From positions 3,534,001 through 3,598,000 of the forward strand of contig NZ_JBHUNX010000001.1 of the NCBI RefSeq assembly GCF_042685645.1: a stretch of 64,000 bases of DNA, read 5' to 3'. Below the pieces are notes generated by a model. The model saw only the letters and a list, made by a program, of their open reading frames with translations. It had not been told where the DNA came from and made no database searches. The translations under genes were made by a program, and so were the position numbers. The stretch is from Salininema proteolyticum. GTDB lineage: Bacteria > Actinomycetota > Actinomycetes > Mycobacteriales > Micromonosporaceae. Of this stretch, positions 34,594-43,213 are shown piece after piece; the stretch's first letter is position 1, and each line of letters starts with the position of its first letter.

Positions 34594-34625
34594 AGCAAGC
34601 TACATATCGTTATATATAGCTTGCT
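34594..34625 (-). promoter_or_regulatory. AT-rich palindrome upstream of the protease gene
   Basis: Two 9-base arms (34594-34602 and 34617-34625) are exact reverse complements around a 14-base AT-only-like spacer. It is 34 bases before the protease start in otherwise G+C-rich DNA, and may be promoter plus operator or a leader hairpin. Confidence 0.45.
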
Positions 34626-34824
34626 ACTGAATGTTCCACAAGACTAGTTTTCGGTATGGCGGAAGCAAATAGGGATAACCCTTGCCGCCCCCCTACGTCG
34701 AACAGGAATCATTGTTGCCCAACGACTCTCGGTTACATTACTTCGAAAATCGTTGTGGCGCACGAACTGTGCGAGAACCTGCGAACACACCCCGTGAGGC
34801 CGCCGCGAGCGGCGGCGCGAACCG

Positions 34825-36036
34825 CTACCCGGGCCGGAAGCCGGCGATGAGATAACCGTGGGCGCGCAGAGCGGCGCCGACCTCCCGCGCGTGCTCCGGT
34901 CCGCGCGTCTCGATCGAGATGTCGATAGAGACCTCCCCGATTCCCAGCTCGGGATCGGAGCGCATGTGCGCGACGTCGACGATGTTGCCGCCCCGCTCGC
35001 CGATCGTCTGCAGGATGTGGCCCAACCGGCCCGGACGGTCCGGGCAGCGGACGTTGATCCGCAGGAAACGGCCCGTGGCCGTCAGGCCGTGCTCGATGAG
35101 GCGCATGAGCAGCAGCGGGTCGATATTGCCGCCCGAGAGGACGGCCACCGTCCGCCCGGCGGCCTCCACGACTCCGCTGTGGACGGCCGCGTAGGCCGTC
35201 GAGCCGGCCGGCTCGACGACGAGCTTGTTGCGCTCCAGCAGAGAGAGCAGCGCCCGGGAGATGTCCTCCTCGCCGACGGTCACGATCTCGTCGACGTACT
35301 TCGCGACATGGGCGAAGGGGACCGCGCCAGGGCGGCCGACCGCTATGCCGTCGGCGATCGTGTGCATCTCCGCCACCGCGACGGGACGCCCCGCGTCGAT
35401 GCTCCCCGGCCAGGCCGCGGCCTCGGCGGCCTGCACCCCGACGACCCTGATGGCGGGGTTGACCGACTTGGCCGCGATGGCGATGCCCGCCAGGAGCCCG
35501 CCCCCGCCCAGCGAGACCACGATGGTCTCGGCGTTCGGCAGGTCTTCCAGGATCTCCAGTCCGCACGTGCCCTGGCCGGCGACTATGTCGCGGTGGTCGA
35601 ACGGGTGGATGAGGACGGCCCCGGTCTCCTCGGAGAAGCGGCGGGCCGACACGAGCGCCTCGTCCACCGTGGCCCCGGTGAGGACGACCTCCGCCCCGTA
35701 TCCCTTCGTCGCCGCCACCTTCGGCAGCGGCGCCGCCTCCGGCATGAACACCGTGGCCCTGGCCCCCAGTTCACCGGCGGCCAGGGCCACGCCCTGGGCG
35801 TGGTTGCCCGCCGAGGCCGCGACGACGCCCTTCTCACGCTGCCCGGGGGACAGGCGGGCGATGCGGTTGTAGGCGCCCCTGATCTTGAACGAGCCCGCGC
35901 GCTGCACGTTCTCGCACTTCAGGTAGACGTCCGAGACGCCCGGGTCCCGGGCCGGCTCGAGCGGGGTGTGGCGGACGATGGCGCTGACGATCTCCGCGGC
36001 GTCGCGGATGTCATCGAGAGTCACGGTTTCGGTCAC
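34825..36036 (-). CDS. ilvA: threonine ammonia-lyase with ACT domain
   Basis: 403 residues, PLP fold type II. It deaminates threonine to 2-oxobutanoate for isoleucine synthesis or catabolism. The PLP lysine is in AGSFKIRGAYN (about 52), AASAGNHAQGVA follows, the phosphate-binding loop is SLGGGGLLAG (about 175-184) and SGGNIDP the ring-nitrogen end. A single ACT domain occupies about 320-403 (LRINVRCPDRPGRLGHILQTI), the arrangement of the short biodegradative-like enzymes found in many actinobacteria. An allosteric ligand is expected but not defined. Confidence 0.9.
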   Translation of the reverse strand: MTETVTLDDIRDAAEIVSAIVRHTPLEPARDPGVSDVYLKCENVQRAGSFKIRGAYNRIARLSPGQREKGVVAASAGNHAQGVALAAGELGARATVFMPEAAPLPKVAATKGYGAEVVLTGATVDEALVSARRFSEETGAVLIHPFDHRDIVAGQGTCGLEILEDLPNAETIVVSLGGGGLLAGIAIAAKSVNPAIRVVGVQAAEAAAWPGSIDAGRPVAVAEMHTIADGIAVGRPGAVPFAHVAKYVDEIVTVGEEDISRALLSLLERNKLVVEPAGSTAYAAVHSGVVEAAGRTVAVLSGGNIDPLLLMRLIEHGLTATGRFLRINVRCPDRPGRLGHILQTIGERGGNIVDVAHMRSDPELGIGEVSIDISIETRGPEHAREVGAALRAHGYLIAGFRPG

Positions 36037-36201
36037 TCCAGTACTCTAACCGCCCCGGAGCGTCGAACAGGGCGCCTTGAACTGCGAAGGAGCCGATTCC
36101 ACCGCATTGTTCTCCTTGGCAGGACCCGGATCCGCCGTCCGGATCCCGACCGGGTGACGGCGTGTCGCGGGAACCGGCGCCCGTCGGCAGGGCAAAGAAA
36201 T

Positions 36202-36224
36202 AGAGGCGGTGGTTCACCGCCTCT
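36202..36224 (-). terminator. greA terminator
   Basis: A perfect 10-bp stem (36202-36211 with 36215-36224) and 3-nt loop; on the minus strand a T-rich stretch (36192-36201) follows. It lies 70 bases after greA. Confidence 0.8.
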
Positions 36225-36294
36225 TTCCTGGCCTCGTTCCGACCGTCGGGGGCCGGCCGGTTCCCGCGGGCCATCGCCTGCGGACCTCCACCGG

Positions 36295-36792
36295 TCAGCC
36301 GGTGAAGGGCTCGATCTTCATGATCTTGGCGGAGAGCTCGGCGCCGTTCGGGGCCTCGTAGGCGACCGTGTCCCCGGCCTTGTGGCCCACGAGGGCCTCG
36401 CCCAGGTTGGACTCGGCGCTGTAGACGGCGAGGTCGGTCGTCGCGCCGATCTCGCGGTTGCCCAGCAGGAAGCGCTCGGTGTCGTCCTCGTCGCCGTCGA
36501 AGGCGACGGTGATGACCGAGCCGACGGCGGCCTCGTCGGACGAGGCGGCCTCGCCGACCTGCGCGTTGCGCAGCAGGTCCTCGAGCTGGCGGATGCGGCC
36601 CTCCTGCTTGCCCTGCTCCTCCTTGGCGGCGTGGTACCCGCCGTTCTCCTTCAGGTCGCCCTCTTCGCGGCGCTCGTTGATCTCGGCCGCCATGGCGGGA
36701 CGGTTGGCGATCAGCTCGTCGAGCTCGCCCTTCAGGCGGTCGTAAGCCTCCTGGGTCAGCCAGGTCGCCTTGTTGGCGTCGGTGGTCGTCAT
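36295..36792 (-). CDS. greA: transcription elongation factor GreA
   Basis: 165 residues. The N-terminal coiled-coil (TWLTQEAYDRLKGELDELIANRP...EINERREEGDLKENGGYHAAKEEQ) carries the acidic tip DLKENGGY used to stimulate RNA cleavage by stalled polymerase. The C-terminal FKBP-like domain includes GSVITV, NREIG and LVGHKAGDTVAYEAPNG. Start has AGGTACAGACCT-like spacing rather than a strong SD (GGGAGG at 36803-36808). greA followed by a DUF4307 gene and divergent mca is a conserved actinobacterial order. Confidence 0.96.
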   Translation of the reverse strand: MTTTDANKATWLTQEAYDRLKGELDELIANRPAMAAEINERREEGDLKENGGYHAAKEEQGKQEGRIRQLEDLLRNAQVGEAASSDEAAVGSVITVAFDGDEDDTERFLLGNREIGATTDLAVYSAESNLGEALVGHKAGDTVAYEAPNGAELSAKIMKIEPFTG

Positions 36793-36822
36793 AGGTCTGT
36801 ACCTCCCAATATCAGTACGGAT

Positions 36823-36863
36823 AAAAAACTAAAGCCGCCTAGTCTCTCGACCGGCGGCGGCTT
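36823..36863 (-). terminator. intrinsic terminator after DUF4307 gene
   Basis: An 8-bp stem (36832-36839 with 36856-36863) is followed on the minus strand by a run of six T (36823-36828), a classical intrinsic terminator. Confidence 0.8.
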
Positions 36864-36882
36864 AGGCGCTTTGACGTTCTCG

Positions 36883-37308
36883 TCAATCCGTCGGCCAACA
36901 TCGTTGGACTTCACCGGTGTTGGGTTCGCCGGTCACCGGCAGCCGGTAGGTGTACTCGACCGTTCGCGCCTCTCCCGCGGGGACTACCACGTCGGCGTGG
37001 CCGATCTCGGCTCCCTCGAAGTTCCGGGAGCGGACCCGGCACGTGGCGCCCTCGCCTTCCGGCTTGGTCACAGCGAACGTCACCTCGACGTACCCGTCCC
37101 CTATCTTGTACGCCATGAGCTTGCTGTCGTATTCCGAACCGTAGACGGATTCCATGCGCAGAGCCACCGCGACTCCGGCGGCGACGACGAGGAGCGTGAG
37201 CGTGCCCGCGATCCACCGACGGGGCCGACGGCCCTCGCGGCGCCGCCCGTAACGCCCGGGCGGGTACGACGGAGTGGACTCCGGCGCTGATTCGACTGTA
37301 GCGGTCAT
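36883..37308 (-). CDS. DUF4307 membrane protein
   Basis: 141 residues. A basic cytoplasmic head (YGRRREGRRPRRW) precedes one TM helix (IAGTLTLLVVAAGVAVAL, about 34-51), then an extracytoplasmic beta-rich domain with VYGSEYDSKLMAYKI, VTFAVTKPEGEGATCRVRSRNFEGAEIGHADV and the terminal CW. Two Cys may pair. ATG 37308 is preferred over 37392. It lies between greA and the divergent mca as in mycobacteria. Function unknown. Confidence 0.85.
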   Translation of the reverse strand: MTATVESAPESTPSYPPGRYGRRREGRRPRRWIAGTLTLLVVAAGVAVALRMESVYGSEYDSKLMAYKIGDGYVEVTFAVTKPEGEGATCRVRSRNFEGAEIGHADVVVPAGEARTVEYTYRLPVTGEPNTGEVQRCWPTD

Positions 37309-37559
37309 CACATAACTTTCATCGTGCGGGCCTGCGTATTCCGGGAAGATTCGGATAACGGGTATCGTTGCACAGAATGCGTGACCTGACAAGCCCGTAA
37401 GGACTCTGTCGGTCCCCGGTCACATAATGGGACCGGTTCCGTTATTCGCGGCGGCCATGCCCCGGTGCGGGGGCGACCGCCCCTCCCGGTCGGCGCCGGG
37501 GGACGCGGGCCGTTCCCGCGACTTTACCCGAAATTCTCGACAGCGACGAGGACCCTATC

Positions 37560-38441
37560 ATGTCTGACAAGCTCAAAGCCATGTTTGTCCACGCCCACCC
37601 GGACGACGAATCCTCCAAGGGCGCCGCCACGATGGCACGCTACGTCAACGAGGGAGTCGAGGTCCTCGTTGTCACCTGTACCGGCGGCGAACGCGGATCG
37701 GTCCTCAACGACAAGATGGACCGTCCCGAAGTCTGGGACAACATCACCTCCATCCGCGCCGCCGAGATGGCCAAGGCGCGCGAGATCCTGGGCGTCGACC
37801 AGGCCTGGCTGGGCTTCACCGACTCCGGCCTCCCCGACGGCTGGATGCCGGACTCCGGCGTCGACCTCCCCGAGGACTCCTTCTACCTGGTTCCGACCGA
37901 GAAGGCCGCCGCGCCTCTGGTCGAGCTCATCCGCAGCTTCAAGCCGCAGGTCATCGTCACCTACGACGAGGACGGCGGATACCCGCACCCCGACCACATC
38001 AAGACCCACGAGGTCTCCGTCGCCGCCTTCGAGGCCGCCGGGGACCCGGAGGCCTACCCGGACAGGGGCGAGGCCTGGCAGCCGGACAAGCTCTACTACG
38101 ACGTCACCTTCTGCAAGGACAAGCTCTCGGCCCTACACGAGGCCCTGCTGGACGCCGGGCTCGAGTCGCCCTACGGGGACTGGATCAAGCGGAGGTCCGG
38201 GATGCCCGACAAGGGGCACCGCATCACCACGAAGGTCGAGTGCGCCGACTACTACCCGACCCGCGACGAGGCCCTCAAGGCCCACGCCACGCAGGTCGAC
38301 CCGGACGGATTCTGGTTCGCCGTCCCGCAGGAGATCCAGCAGAAGGTCTGGCCGTGGGAGTGCTACCAGCTGGTCTCCTCCACCGTCGAGACCGAGAAGC
38401 CCGAGGGGGACCTGTTCGACGGCCTGCGGCCGGTGAACTAG
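37560..38441 (+). CDS. mca: mycothiol S-conjugate amidase
   Basis: 293 residues, LmbE-like zinc deacetylase family. It cleaves mycothiol-toxin conjugates so that the mercapturic acid can be exported. Zinc ligands and base are seen in FVHAHPDDESSKG (His-x-Asp-Asp) and YPHPDHIKTHE (His). The product length and the C-terminal GFWFAVPQEIQQKVWPWE...FQLV-like block favour Mca over MshB. Start ATG 37560 (MSDKLKAMF). Its presence implies mycothiol metabolism and so an actinobacterium. Confidence 0.93.
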   Translation: MSDKLKAMFVHAHPDDESSKGAATMARYVNEGVEVLVVTCTGGERGSVLNDKMDRPEVWDNITSIRAAEMAKAREILGVDQAWLGFTDSGLPDGWMPDSGVDLPEDSFYLVPTEKAAAPLVELIRSFKPQVIVTYDEDGGYPHPDHIKTHEVSVAAFEAAGDPEAYPDRGEAWQPDKLYYDVTFCKDKLSALHEALLDAGLESPYGDWIKRRSGMPDKGHRITTKVECADYYPTRDEALKAHATQVDPDGFWFAVPQEIQQKVWPWECYQLVSSTVETEKPEGDLFDGLRPVN

Positions 38442-38576
38442 CGGGCGCTGTGACGGACTGCGGCCGGTGAACTGACCGGCTCCGCGACGCCCTCCGCCCG
38501 ACGGACCGGCGAGGCCCGGAGCTGCCTCCGATCACCACCGCGAACCGACGCCTCTTCTCCTTACTTATAGGGAGCC

Positions 38577-38613
38577 ACGGCCGCGCGGCGCGACCAACGC
38601 GCCGCGCGGCCGT
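38577..38613 (+). terminator. mca terminator
   Basis: A perfect 15-bp stem (38577-38591 with 38599-38613), 7-nt loop. Nothing else is recognised in the 298 bases between mca and the YqgE gene. Confidence 0.75.
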
Positions 38614-38739
38614 TCGTTCACTCTCAGTCCAGTCCGGTTCACGACACACGAGTGTCATTCTCCGAAATGTGCGGGAATGTAGGTGGATAACGGTTCGGCA
38701 CGCTACCGTGCGTAGAACAGCACCGCCCGGAGGTGAATC

Positions 38740-39330
38740 ATGATCACCAATTCCAACACCACCCGGCCCGTAGCGCGGGAATCCTTCGTGGGCTCCCTCC
38801 TCGTCGCCACCCCGATCGTGAAGGATCCGAACTTCGACCGCACGGTCGTCATGGCGGTCGGCCAGGAAGAGGACGGCGTTCTGGGCCTCGTCCTGAACCG
38901 GGCGACCGACCTGCCCGTCAACGAGGTGCTCGGCGACTGGGGCGGCCTGGCCGGCGACCCGGCCGTCATGTTCGAGGGCGGTCCGGTCCAGCCCGACTCC
39001 GCCATCGCACTGGGCTGGCGCAAGCATTCGGCTCCGGAATCGGCCGTCTACCGGCCGGTCATCGGCAGACTGGGGACCCTCGACCTCTCCCAGGGGCCGG
39101 AGTACTACCGCGACAGGCTCGACGGCATGCGCGTCTTCGCCGGATACGCGGGCTGGGAGACGGCTCAGCTGCAGGCGGAGGTGCAGGCGGGGGCCTGGAT
39201 GGTCTTCGACGCTCTGCCGACCGACCCGTTCTACAGCAGTCCCGAGGACATGTGGGCCATGGTCTGGCGCCGCCAGGGCGGCCTGCTGGCCACCATGGCG
39301 CACTTTCCGCCAGAGGCGGAACTGAACTGA
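38740..39330 (+). CDS. YqgE/AlgH family protein (DUF179)
   Basis: 196 residues, single domain: SFVGSLLVATPIVKDPNFDRTVVMAV, GVLGLVLNRATDLPVNEVL, FEGGPVQPDSAIALGW, VFAGYAGWETAQLQAEV and WMVFDALPTDPFYSSPEDMW. The family fold is known but its biochemical role is not. ATG at 38740 has GGAGGT close by. The last residues (PPEAELN) are encoded by the first unit of a small tandem repeat that continues past the stop. Confidence 0.92.
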   Translation: MITNSNTTRPVARESFVGSLLVATPIVKDPNFDRTVVMAVGQEEDGVLGLVLNRATDLPVNEVLGDWGGLAGDPAVMFEGGPVQPDSAIALGWRKHSAPESAVYRPVIGRLGTLDLSQGPEYYRDRLDGMRVFAGYAGWETAQLQAEVQAGAWMVFDALPTDPFYSSPEDMWAMVWRRQGGLLATMAHFPPEAELN

Positions 39331-39475
39331 GTCCGCCGGAGGCGGAACTGAATTAGAGAGCCGCCGGAGGCGGAACTGAACCAGATCGCCGCCGGCCGCG
39401 GCACCGTCCGAAACAGCCTCCAGAGGCGGCACTATATTAAGGAGCCGCCCCGGAGACGGAACCGATCTGAGCCCA
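39307..39475. repeat. tandem copies of the YqgE gene 3' end
   Basis: A unit of about 21 bases reading CCGCCGGAGGCGGAACTGAA occurs at 39307, 39333 and 39361 with one or two changes, and two weaker copies lie near 39417 and 39445. The first copy encodes the last residues and stop of the YqgE protein. Each unit contains its own small CCGCC/GGCGG hairpin. Confidence 0.75.
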
Positions 39476-39499
39476 GTCTTGCAGGGCCTCCCGCCTTGC

Positions 39500-39943
39500 T
39501 CAGGGCTGCCAGGTCATGAGCACCGTGATGAGGATGTAGAAGACGGCGTTCGCCGCGGCGAAGCCCATGATCTGGCCCTTCTTCTGGGAGATCCGGTCGG
39601 CGTCCATCTGCCCTTCGCCGTTCCTGAGGGTCTTCGCCGCGTTGGCCATGATCATGGGCAGCAGTCCGATGCCGTTGATCAGCGCGAGGACGTAGAGGGT
39701 GGAGGCGATGATCATCCAGACCTCGCCGAAGATGTTCGTGTCGGCGGTCAGGGCCGCGAAGACGCCGACCAGGGCGGCTACCAGCGTCAACCCGTTGAAG
39801 ATCATCGTCCACCGCCCGATCTGGGACAGTTCGTCGGCCTTCTGCCCCTCGAAAGCCTTCAGGGCCGTGAAGGGGTAGAGCATCGCCGGTCCGATCACGA
39901 TGACGACGACCAGGACGTGCAGGACCACCAGTAGCGTGTGCAT
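39500..39943 (-). CDS. four-span integral membrane protein, DUF2269-like
   Basis: 147 residues with four hydrophobic helices: LLVVLHVLVVVIVIGPAMLY (about 4-23), IFNGLTLVAALVGVFAAL (about 48-65), IIASTLYVLALINGIGLLPM (about 77-96) and AANAVFYILITVLM (about 129-143). A conserved-looking LHVLVVVIVIGPAMLYPF start with His in TM1 recalls small cytochrome-like or DUF2269 proteins, but heme ligation is not proven. Function unknown. Confidence 0.7.
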   Translation of the reverse strand: MHTLLVVLHVLVVVIVIGPAMLYPFTALKAFEGQKADELSQIGRWTMIFNGLTLVAALVGVFAALTADTNIFGEVWMIIASTLYVLALINGIGLLPMIMANAAKTLRNGEGQMDADRISQKKGQIMGFAAANAVFYILITVLMTWQP

Positions 39944-40102
39944 GCCTTCATGCTAGAAAGCCAGTGGACCGCTGAGGCCGTTTTGCCGTTATTGCCCCGT
40001 CTGTGGCGTGTGACCCCCGGCGGGAATAATAGGTGGAGCTCGACGCGTTGTATGAGCTACGATGGGTCCACAACTGAATAGGGGATCTCATCTCCGCATC
40101 AA

Positions 40103-40471
40103 GGGGCTGATCGGTTTCGACTCTGTATGTCGAGATGAGGGAAGCGGGTCGAGGAAGCCAACGCCGTCTCGTAAACCGACGTTGGAAACCAATAAGTGCC
40201 AACGCTAAACGCACTGACTTCGCCCTCGCTGCTTAAGCGATAGCGAAGTTGTCTCTCCGGACAAGCGTCCAGTCCGGTCCTGAGACATCATTTTCGGACG
40301 CTAGGTCGATGGTTTGGCCACTGGGCCATCGGCGACATTAACGGAGGCTAGAGCCCGTCCCACCGACTGGTCCGCGTGATCGGTGGGGCTCGATAAAAGG
40401 CACAGCGGACTGCACCCGGAGAAGTCTCATCGAAGCAGCGGAGGACCTGGGTTCGATTCCCAGCAGCTCCA
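40103..40471 (+). ncRNA. ssrA: transfer-messenger RNA
   Basis: The 5' end GGGGCTGATCGGTTTCGAC pairs with the 3' CAGCTCC, and the T-arm GGGTTCGATTCCC precedes it. The resume codon GCC at 40198 opens a tag reading ANAKRTDFALAA with stop TAA at 40234-40236; the ALAA end is the protease signal. CCA is not encoded (CGA follows the discriminator A). With SmpB the RNA rescues ribosomes stalled on broken messages. An intrinsic terminator follows at once. Confidence 0.96.
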
Positions 40472-40476
40472 CGACT

Positions 40477-40507
40477 GCCCCCGTCCCACCAGGGACGGGG
40501 GCTTTTT
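40477..40507 (+). terminator. ssrA intrinsic terminator
   Basis: An 11-bp perfect stem (40477-40487 with 40492-40502), loop ACCA, then TTTTT. Confidence 0.92.
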
Positions 40508-40565
40508 CGCGCCCTCTCCCGCCCGACGTCCACCCGCCGTGTCTTCTCTTCCCACCGGGACGAAG

Positions 40566-40669
40566 TCCGCTTTCCGCGTCCCTCTCCCCGCCCAGGAGAT
40601 GCCCGCTTACCGCATCCCACTCCCCCCCCACCGGGCGCCGATATCCGCTTGCCGTGCCCCTTCCCCTCC
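40566..40669. repeat. degenerate pyrimidine-rich tandem repeat
   Basis: Three related stretches of about 25 bases, each beginning with a (T/C)CCGCTT box and ending in a C/T run, start at 40566, 40602 and 40644. They lie between the ssrA terminator and the acetyltransferase start. One strand is almost entirely C and T. Confidence 0.5.
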
Positions 40670-40684
40670 CCCGATAATCGGGGC

Positions 40685-41215
40685 ATGTTGATCCGCCCCT
40701 CCACCGCCGCCGACGCCCGCGACATCTTCCGTGTCAGGAAAAAGTCCTGGAAGGCCGCCTACGCCGGCGTGATCAGCGCCGAGTTCATGGACCGGATCCA
40801 GGAGGAGCCCACCCCGCTCCAGATCCGCGGGTTCGACAACCTCATGGACGACCGCTACACCTACGTCGCCGTGGACGGCGAGCGCGTGGCCGCCTTCCTC
40901 ACCGTCGGGCACTACCGCGACCAGGACACCCCGGACCACACCAGGCGCCCGGAGGAGGGCGGCGAGATCTGGGCGCTCTACGCCGACCCGGCCTATTACC
41001 GCAGTGGAGTGGGCACCATGCTCATGAAGGCGGGCCTCGCCCGGCTCGACGAGCAGGGCCTGTCGCCGGTGCGGCTGTGGGTGCTGCGGGAGAACGAGCG
41101 GGCGAAGGCCTTCTACCGCAGCCAGGGGTTCGAGTGGGACGGCGCCTCCTCCGACCTGGATTTGAACGGCGAGATCCATGTGGAGGACCGATTCGCCCTG
41201 ATTCGCCCCCGGTAG
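40685..41215 (+). CDS. GNAT-family N-acetyltransferase
   Basis: 176 residues. The acetyl-CoA-binding motif is degenerate but legible in DPAYYRSGVGTMLMKAGLARL (RSGVGT for Q/RxxGxG/A, about residues 102-107), with IWALYADP before it and VLRENERAKAFYRSQGFEWDG after. N-terminal IRPSTAADARDIFRVRKKSW is typical. The start ATG at 40685 is taken although SD is weak. The acceptor is unknown. Confidence 0.85.
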   Translation: MLIRPSTAADARDIFRVRKKSWKAAYAGVISAEFMDRIQEEPTPLQIRGFDNLMDDRYTYVAVDGERVAAFLTVGHYRDQDTPDHTRRPEEGGEIWALYADPAYYRSGVGTMLMKAGLARLDEQGLSPVRLWVLRENERAKAFYRSQGFEWDGASSDLDLNGEIHVEDRFALIRPR

Positions 41216-41602
41216 GGCCCGTGTCCTCCATGAACGCAATCACATGATTCACTATGGATAGTGTCTTCGAGAGATCGGAATTCAGCTCCTTTCGTCGGAA
41301 ACACTCATTGAGTGAATGACCCGTACCCCTCCGGAGTCATGATCATCCAGTGGACTGTCTCAATCAATGCAGGCCGCGCCCCCTATGGACCTATGCACAA
41401 GAGGCGTTTACCACCATTCACTACCGGTGTCAACCTGCGAAAACGTTGAAATCCGGCAATCCGGACCCTTGTGGTCCGGTGTGGATCACAGAACGGTCTC
41501 AGAGCATAACCATTCGATAAGCAATTCTCGTGTTACCCATTCTGGCTGGTAATTTCACTGGGTATGTCCGTACCCCGGAAGTAACATTTAGGGAGTCCAG
41601 TT
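41216..41602. other. 387-bp leader region upstream of the symporter gene
   Basis: No gene is supported. The stretch is less G+C-rich than its surroundings and contains a 7-bp hairpin (41461-41467 with 41473-41479). It is long enough for a structured leader. I looked for the conserved cores of glycine riboswitches, expected before such symporters, and could not see them. Confidence 0.35.
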
Positions 41603-43093
41603 TTGGATACCATCAACGAGCGCCTGAGCGAGATAGCCGAGGCGATCGGCAACTTCAGCGGCGGCTACTGGTCGCTGATCCTGGTGCCGCTCATCGGGAT
41701 CACCGCCGTCGTCTTCACGATCTTCACGAAGGGCGCCCAGTTCCGCCTGCTGCCCAAGATGGCCAAGAGCCTCTTCGAGCCCGCCGAGACCGACGCTTCG
41801 GGCCGCAAGGGCATCTCCGCCTACCAGGCCTTCTCCGTGTCCGCCGCCGCCCGCGTCGGCACCGGTAACGTCGTGGGCGTCTCCGTCGCCATCTCCACCG
41901 GCGGTGCCGGCGCCGTGTTCTGGATGTGGCTGATGGGCATCATCGTCGCCGCGGCGGCGTTCGTCGAGTCGACCCTCGCCCAGCTGTACAAGCAGCGCGA
42001 CAAGGACTCCTACGTCGGCGGTCCGGCCTACTACATCAAGCACGGGCTCGGCATGCCGTGGCTCGGCAAGGTCTTCGCCGTCGTCCTCATCTTCACCTTC
42101 CCCGTCGTCTTCCTGATGGTGCAGTCCAACACCATCACCGGCGCGGTGAGCTCCTCCGCCGACGAGCTCGGCGTCGAGCTGGGCACGCCCGGCCTGCTCG
42201 TCGTCAGCGTTCTCCTGGCCGCCGTCATCGCCCTGGTCATCTTCGGCGGCATCCGCCGCATCGCCCACGTGGCGCAGCTGATGGTCCCGATCATGGCGGG
42301 CATCTACCTCATCGTCGGCGTCATCATGGTGGTGGCGAACCTCAGCGAGGTCGGCCCGGCCCTCGGCTCGATCTTCTCCTCGGCCCTCGGCTTCGGCGAG
42401 GTCGTCGGCGGCACGATCGGCACGGCCATCGTGATCGGCTTCCAGCGCGGCATGTTCTCCAACGAGGGCGGCATGGGCTCGGCGCCGGTCGCCGGTGCCA
42501 CCGCTTCTGTCAGCCACCCCGCCAAGCAGGGCCTGACCCAGGCCGCGGGCGTCTACTTCGACACCATCATCGTCTGCACCATCACCGCGGTCATCATCCT
42601 GGTGTCCAACCCCGACCTCGGCAACCCCGACCTGGAGGGCAACCTGGTCCAGGTCGCCGTCGGCGGAAGCCTCGGCAGCTGGGCCGTCCACGTGGTGACT
42701 ATCATCCTGCTGTGCCTGGCCTTCACGTCCTGCCTGGGCAACTACTACTACGGCGAGGCGAACATCCGCTTCCTCTCGAAGGGCAAGGGCCTGTTCAACG
42801 CCTTCCGCGCCAGCACCATCATCCTGACGGTCATCGGCGGCATCCTCGCCATCGACGTGGTCTGGAAGCTGGCGGACCTGACCATGGGCTTCATGGCCAC
42901 GATCAACCTCGTGGCGATCCTGATGCTCGGCTCGGTCGCGCTGAAGCTGCTGAAGGACTACGACGACCAGCGCAAGGCGGGCCTCGACCCGGTCTTCACC
43001 CGCGACCGCATCGACGGCGCCGGTGAAGTCAACTGCTGGGACCAGGAATCCGACGAGCCGCAGGCCTCTTCCGAGAAGGCCGCGGCCCGCTAG
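41603..43093 (+). CDS. alanine/glycine:cation symporter (AGCS family)
   Basis: 496 residues, about ten to eleven TM segments. The family block GTGNVVGVSVAISTGGAGAVFWMWLMG and AFVESTLAQLYK near residues 85-135 is diagnostic, with GGPAYYIKHGLG, GFQRGMFSNEGGMGSAPVAGA and FTSCLGNYYYGE following. It couples Na+ or H+ to uptake of alanine or glycine. The start is a TTG at 41603 with GGGAG at 41591-41595; no better start exists before the first TM. A bidirectional terminator follows. Confidence 0.92.
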   Translation: MDTINERLSEIAEAIGNFSGGYWSLILVPLIGITAVVFTIFTKGAQFRLLPKMAKSLFEPAETDASGRKGISAYQAFSVSAAARVGTGNVVGVSVAISTGGAGAVFWMWLMGIIVAAAAFVESTLAQLYKQRDKDSYVGGPAYYIKHGLGMPWLGKVFAVVLIFTFPVVFLMVQSNTITGAVSSSADELGVELGTPGLLVVSVLLAAVIALVIFGGIRRIAHVAQLMVPIMAGIYLIVGVIMVVANLSEVGPALGSIFSSALGFGEVVGGTIGTAIVIGFQRGMFSNEGGMGSAPVAGATASVSHPAKQGLTQAAGVYFDTIIVCTITAVIILVSNPDLGNPDLEGNLVQVAVGGSLGSWAVHVVTIILLCLAFTSCLGNYYYGEANIRFLSKGKGLFNAFRASTIILTVIGGILAIDVVWKLADLTMGFMATINLVAILMLGSVALKLLKDYDDQRKAGLDPVFTRDRIDGAGEVNCWDQESDEPQASSEKAAAR

Positions 43094-43151
43094 GCGCCCG
43101 GCGGGGGTTCGGCACGGGCCCCCGCCGCAGCGCCAGACCACCCCACGGCCA

Positions 43152-43184
43152 GGGGCCCGGACCGATTCGCTCGGTCCGGGCCCC
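43152..43184. terminator. bidirectional terminator between convergent genes
   Basis: A perfect 14-bp stem (43152-43165 with 43171-43184) and 5-nt loop lie midway between the symporter and methyltransferase stops. Confidence 0.85.
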
Positions 43185-43213
43185 TCGTCGTTCTCGGCGT
43201 CCGGTTCAGGCGT

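Noticed and set aside
40348..40725. Minus-strand Gly/Arg-rich open frames beside ssrA
   Set aside because: They run through tmRNA and the pyrimidine repeat; low-complexity shadow.
41216..41602. Glycine riboswitch before the alanine/glycine symporter
   Set aside because: Looked for because of the gene family, but neither aptamer core nor tandem structure is visible; only a small hairpin.
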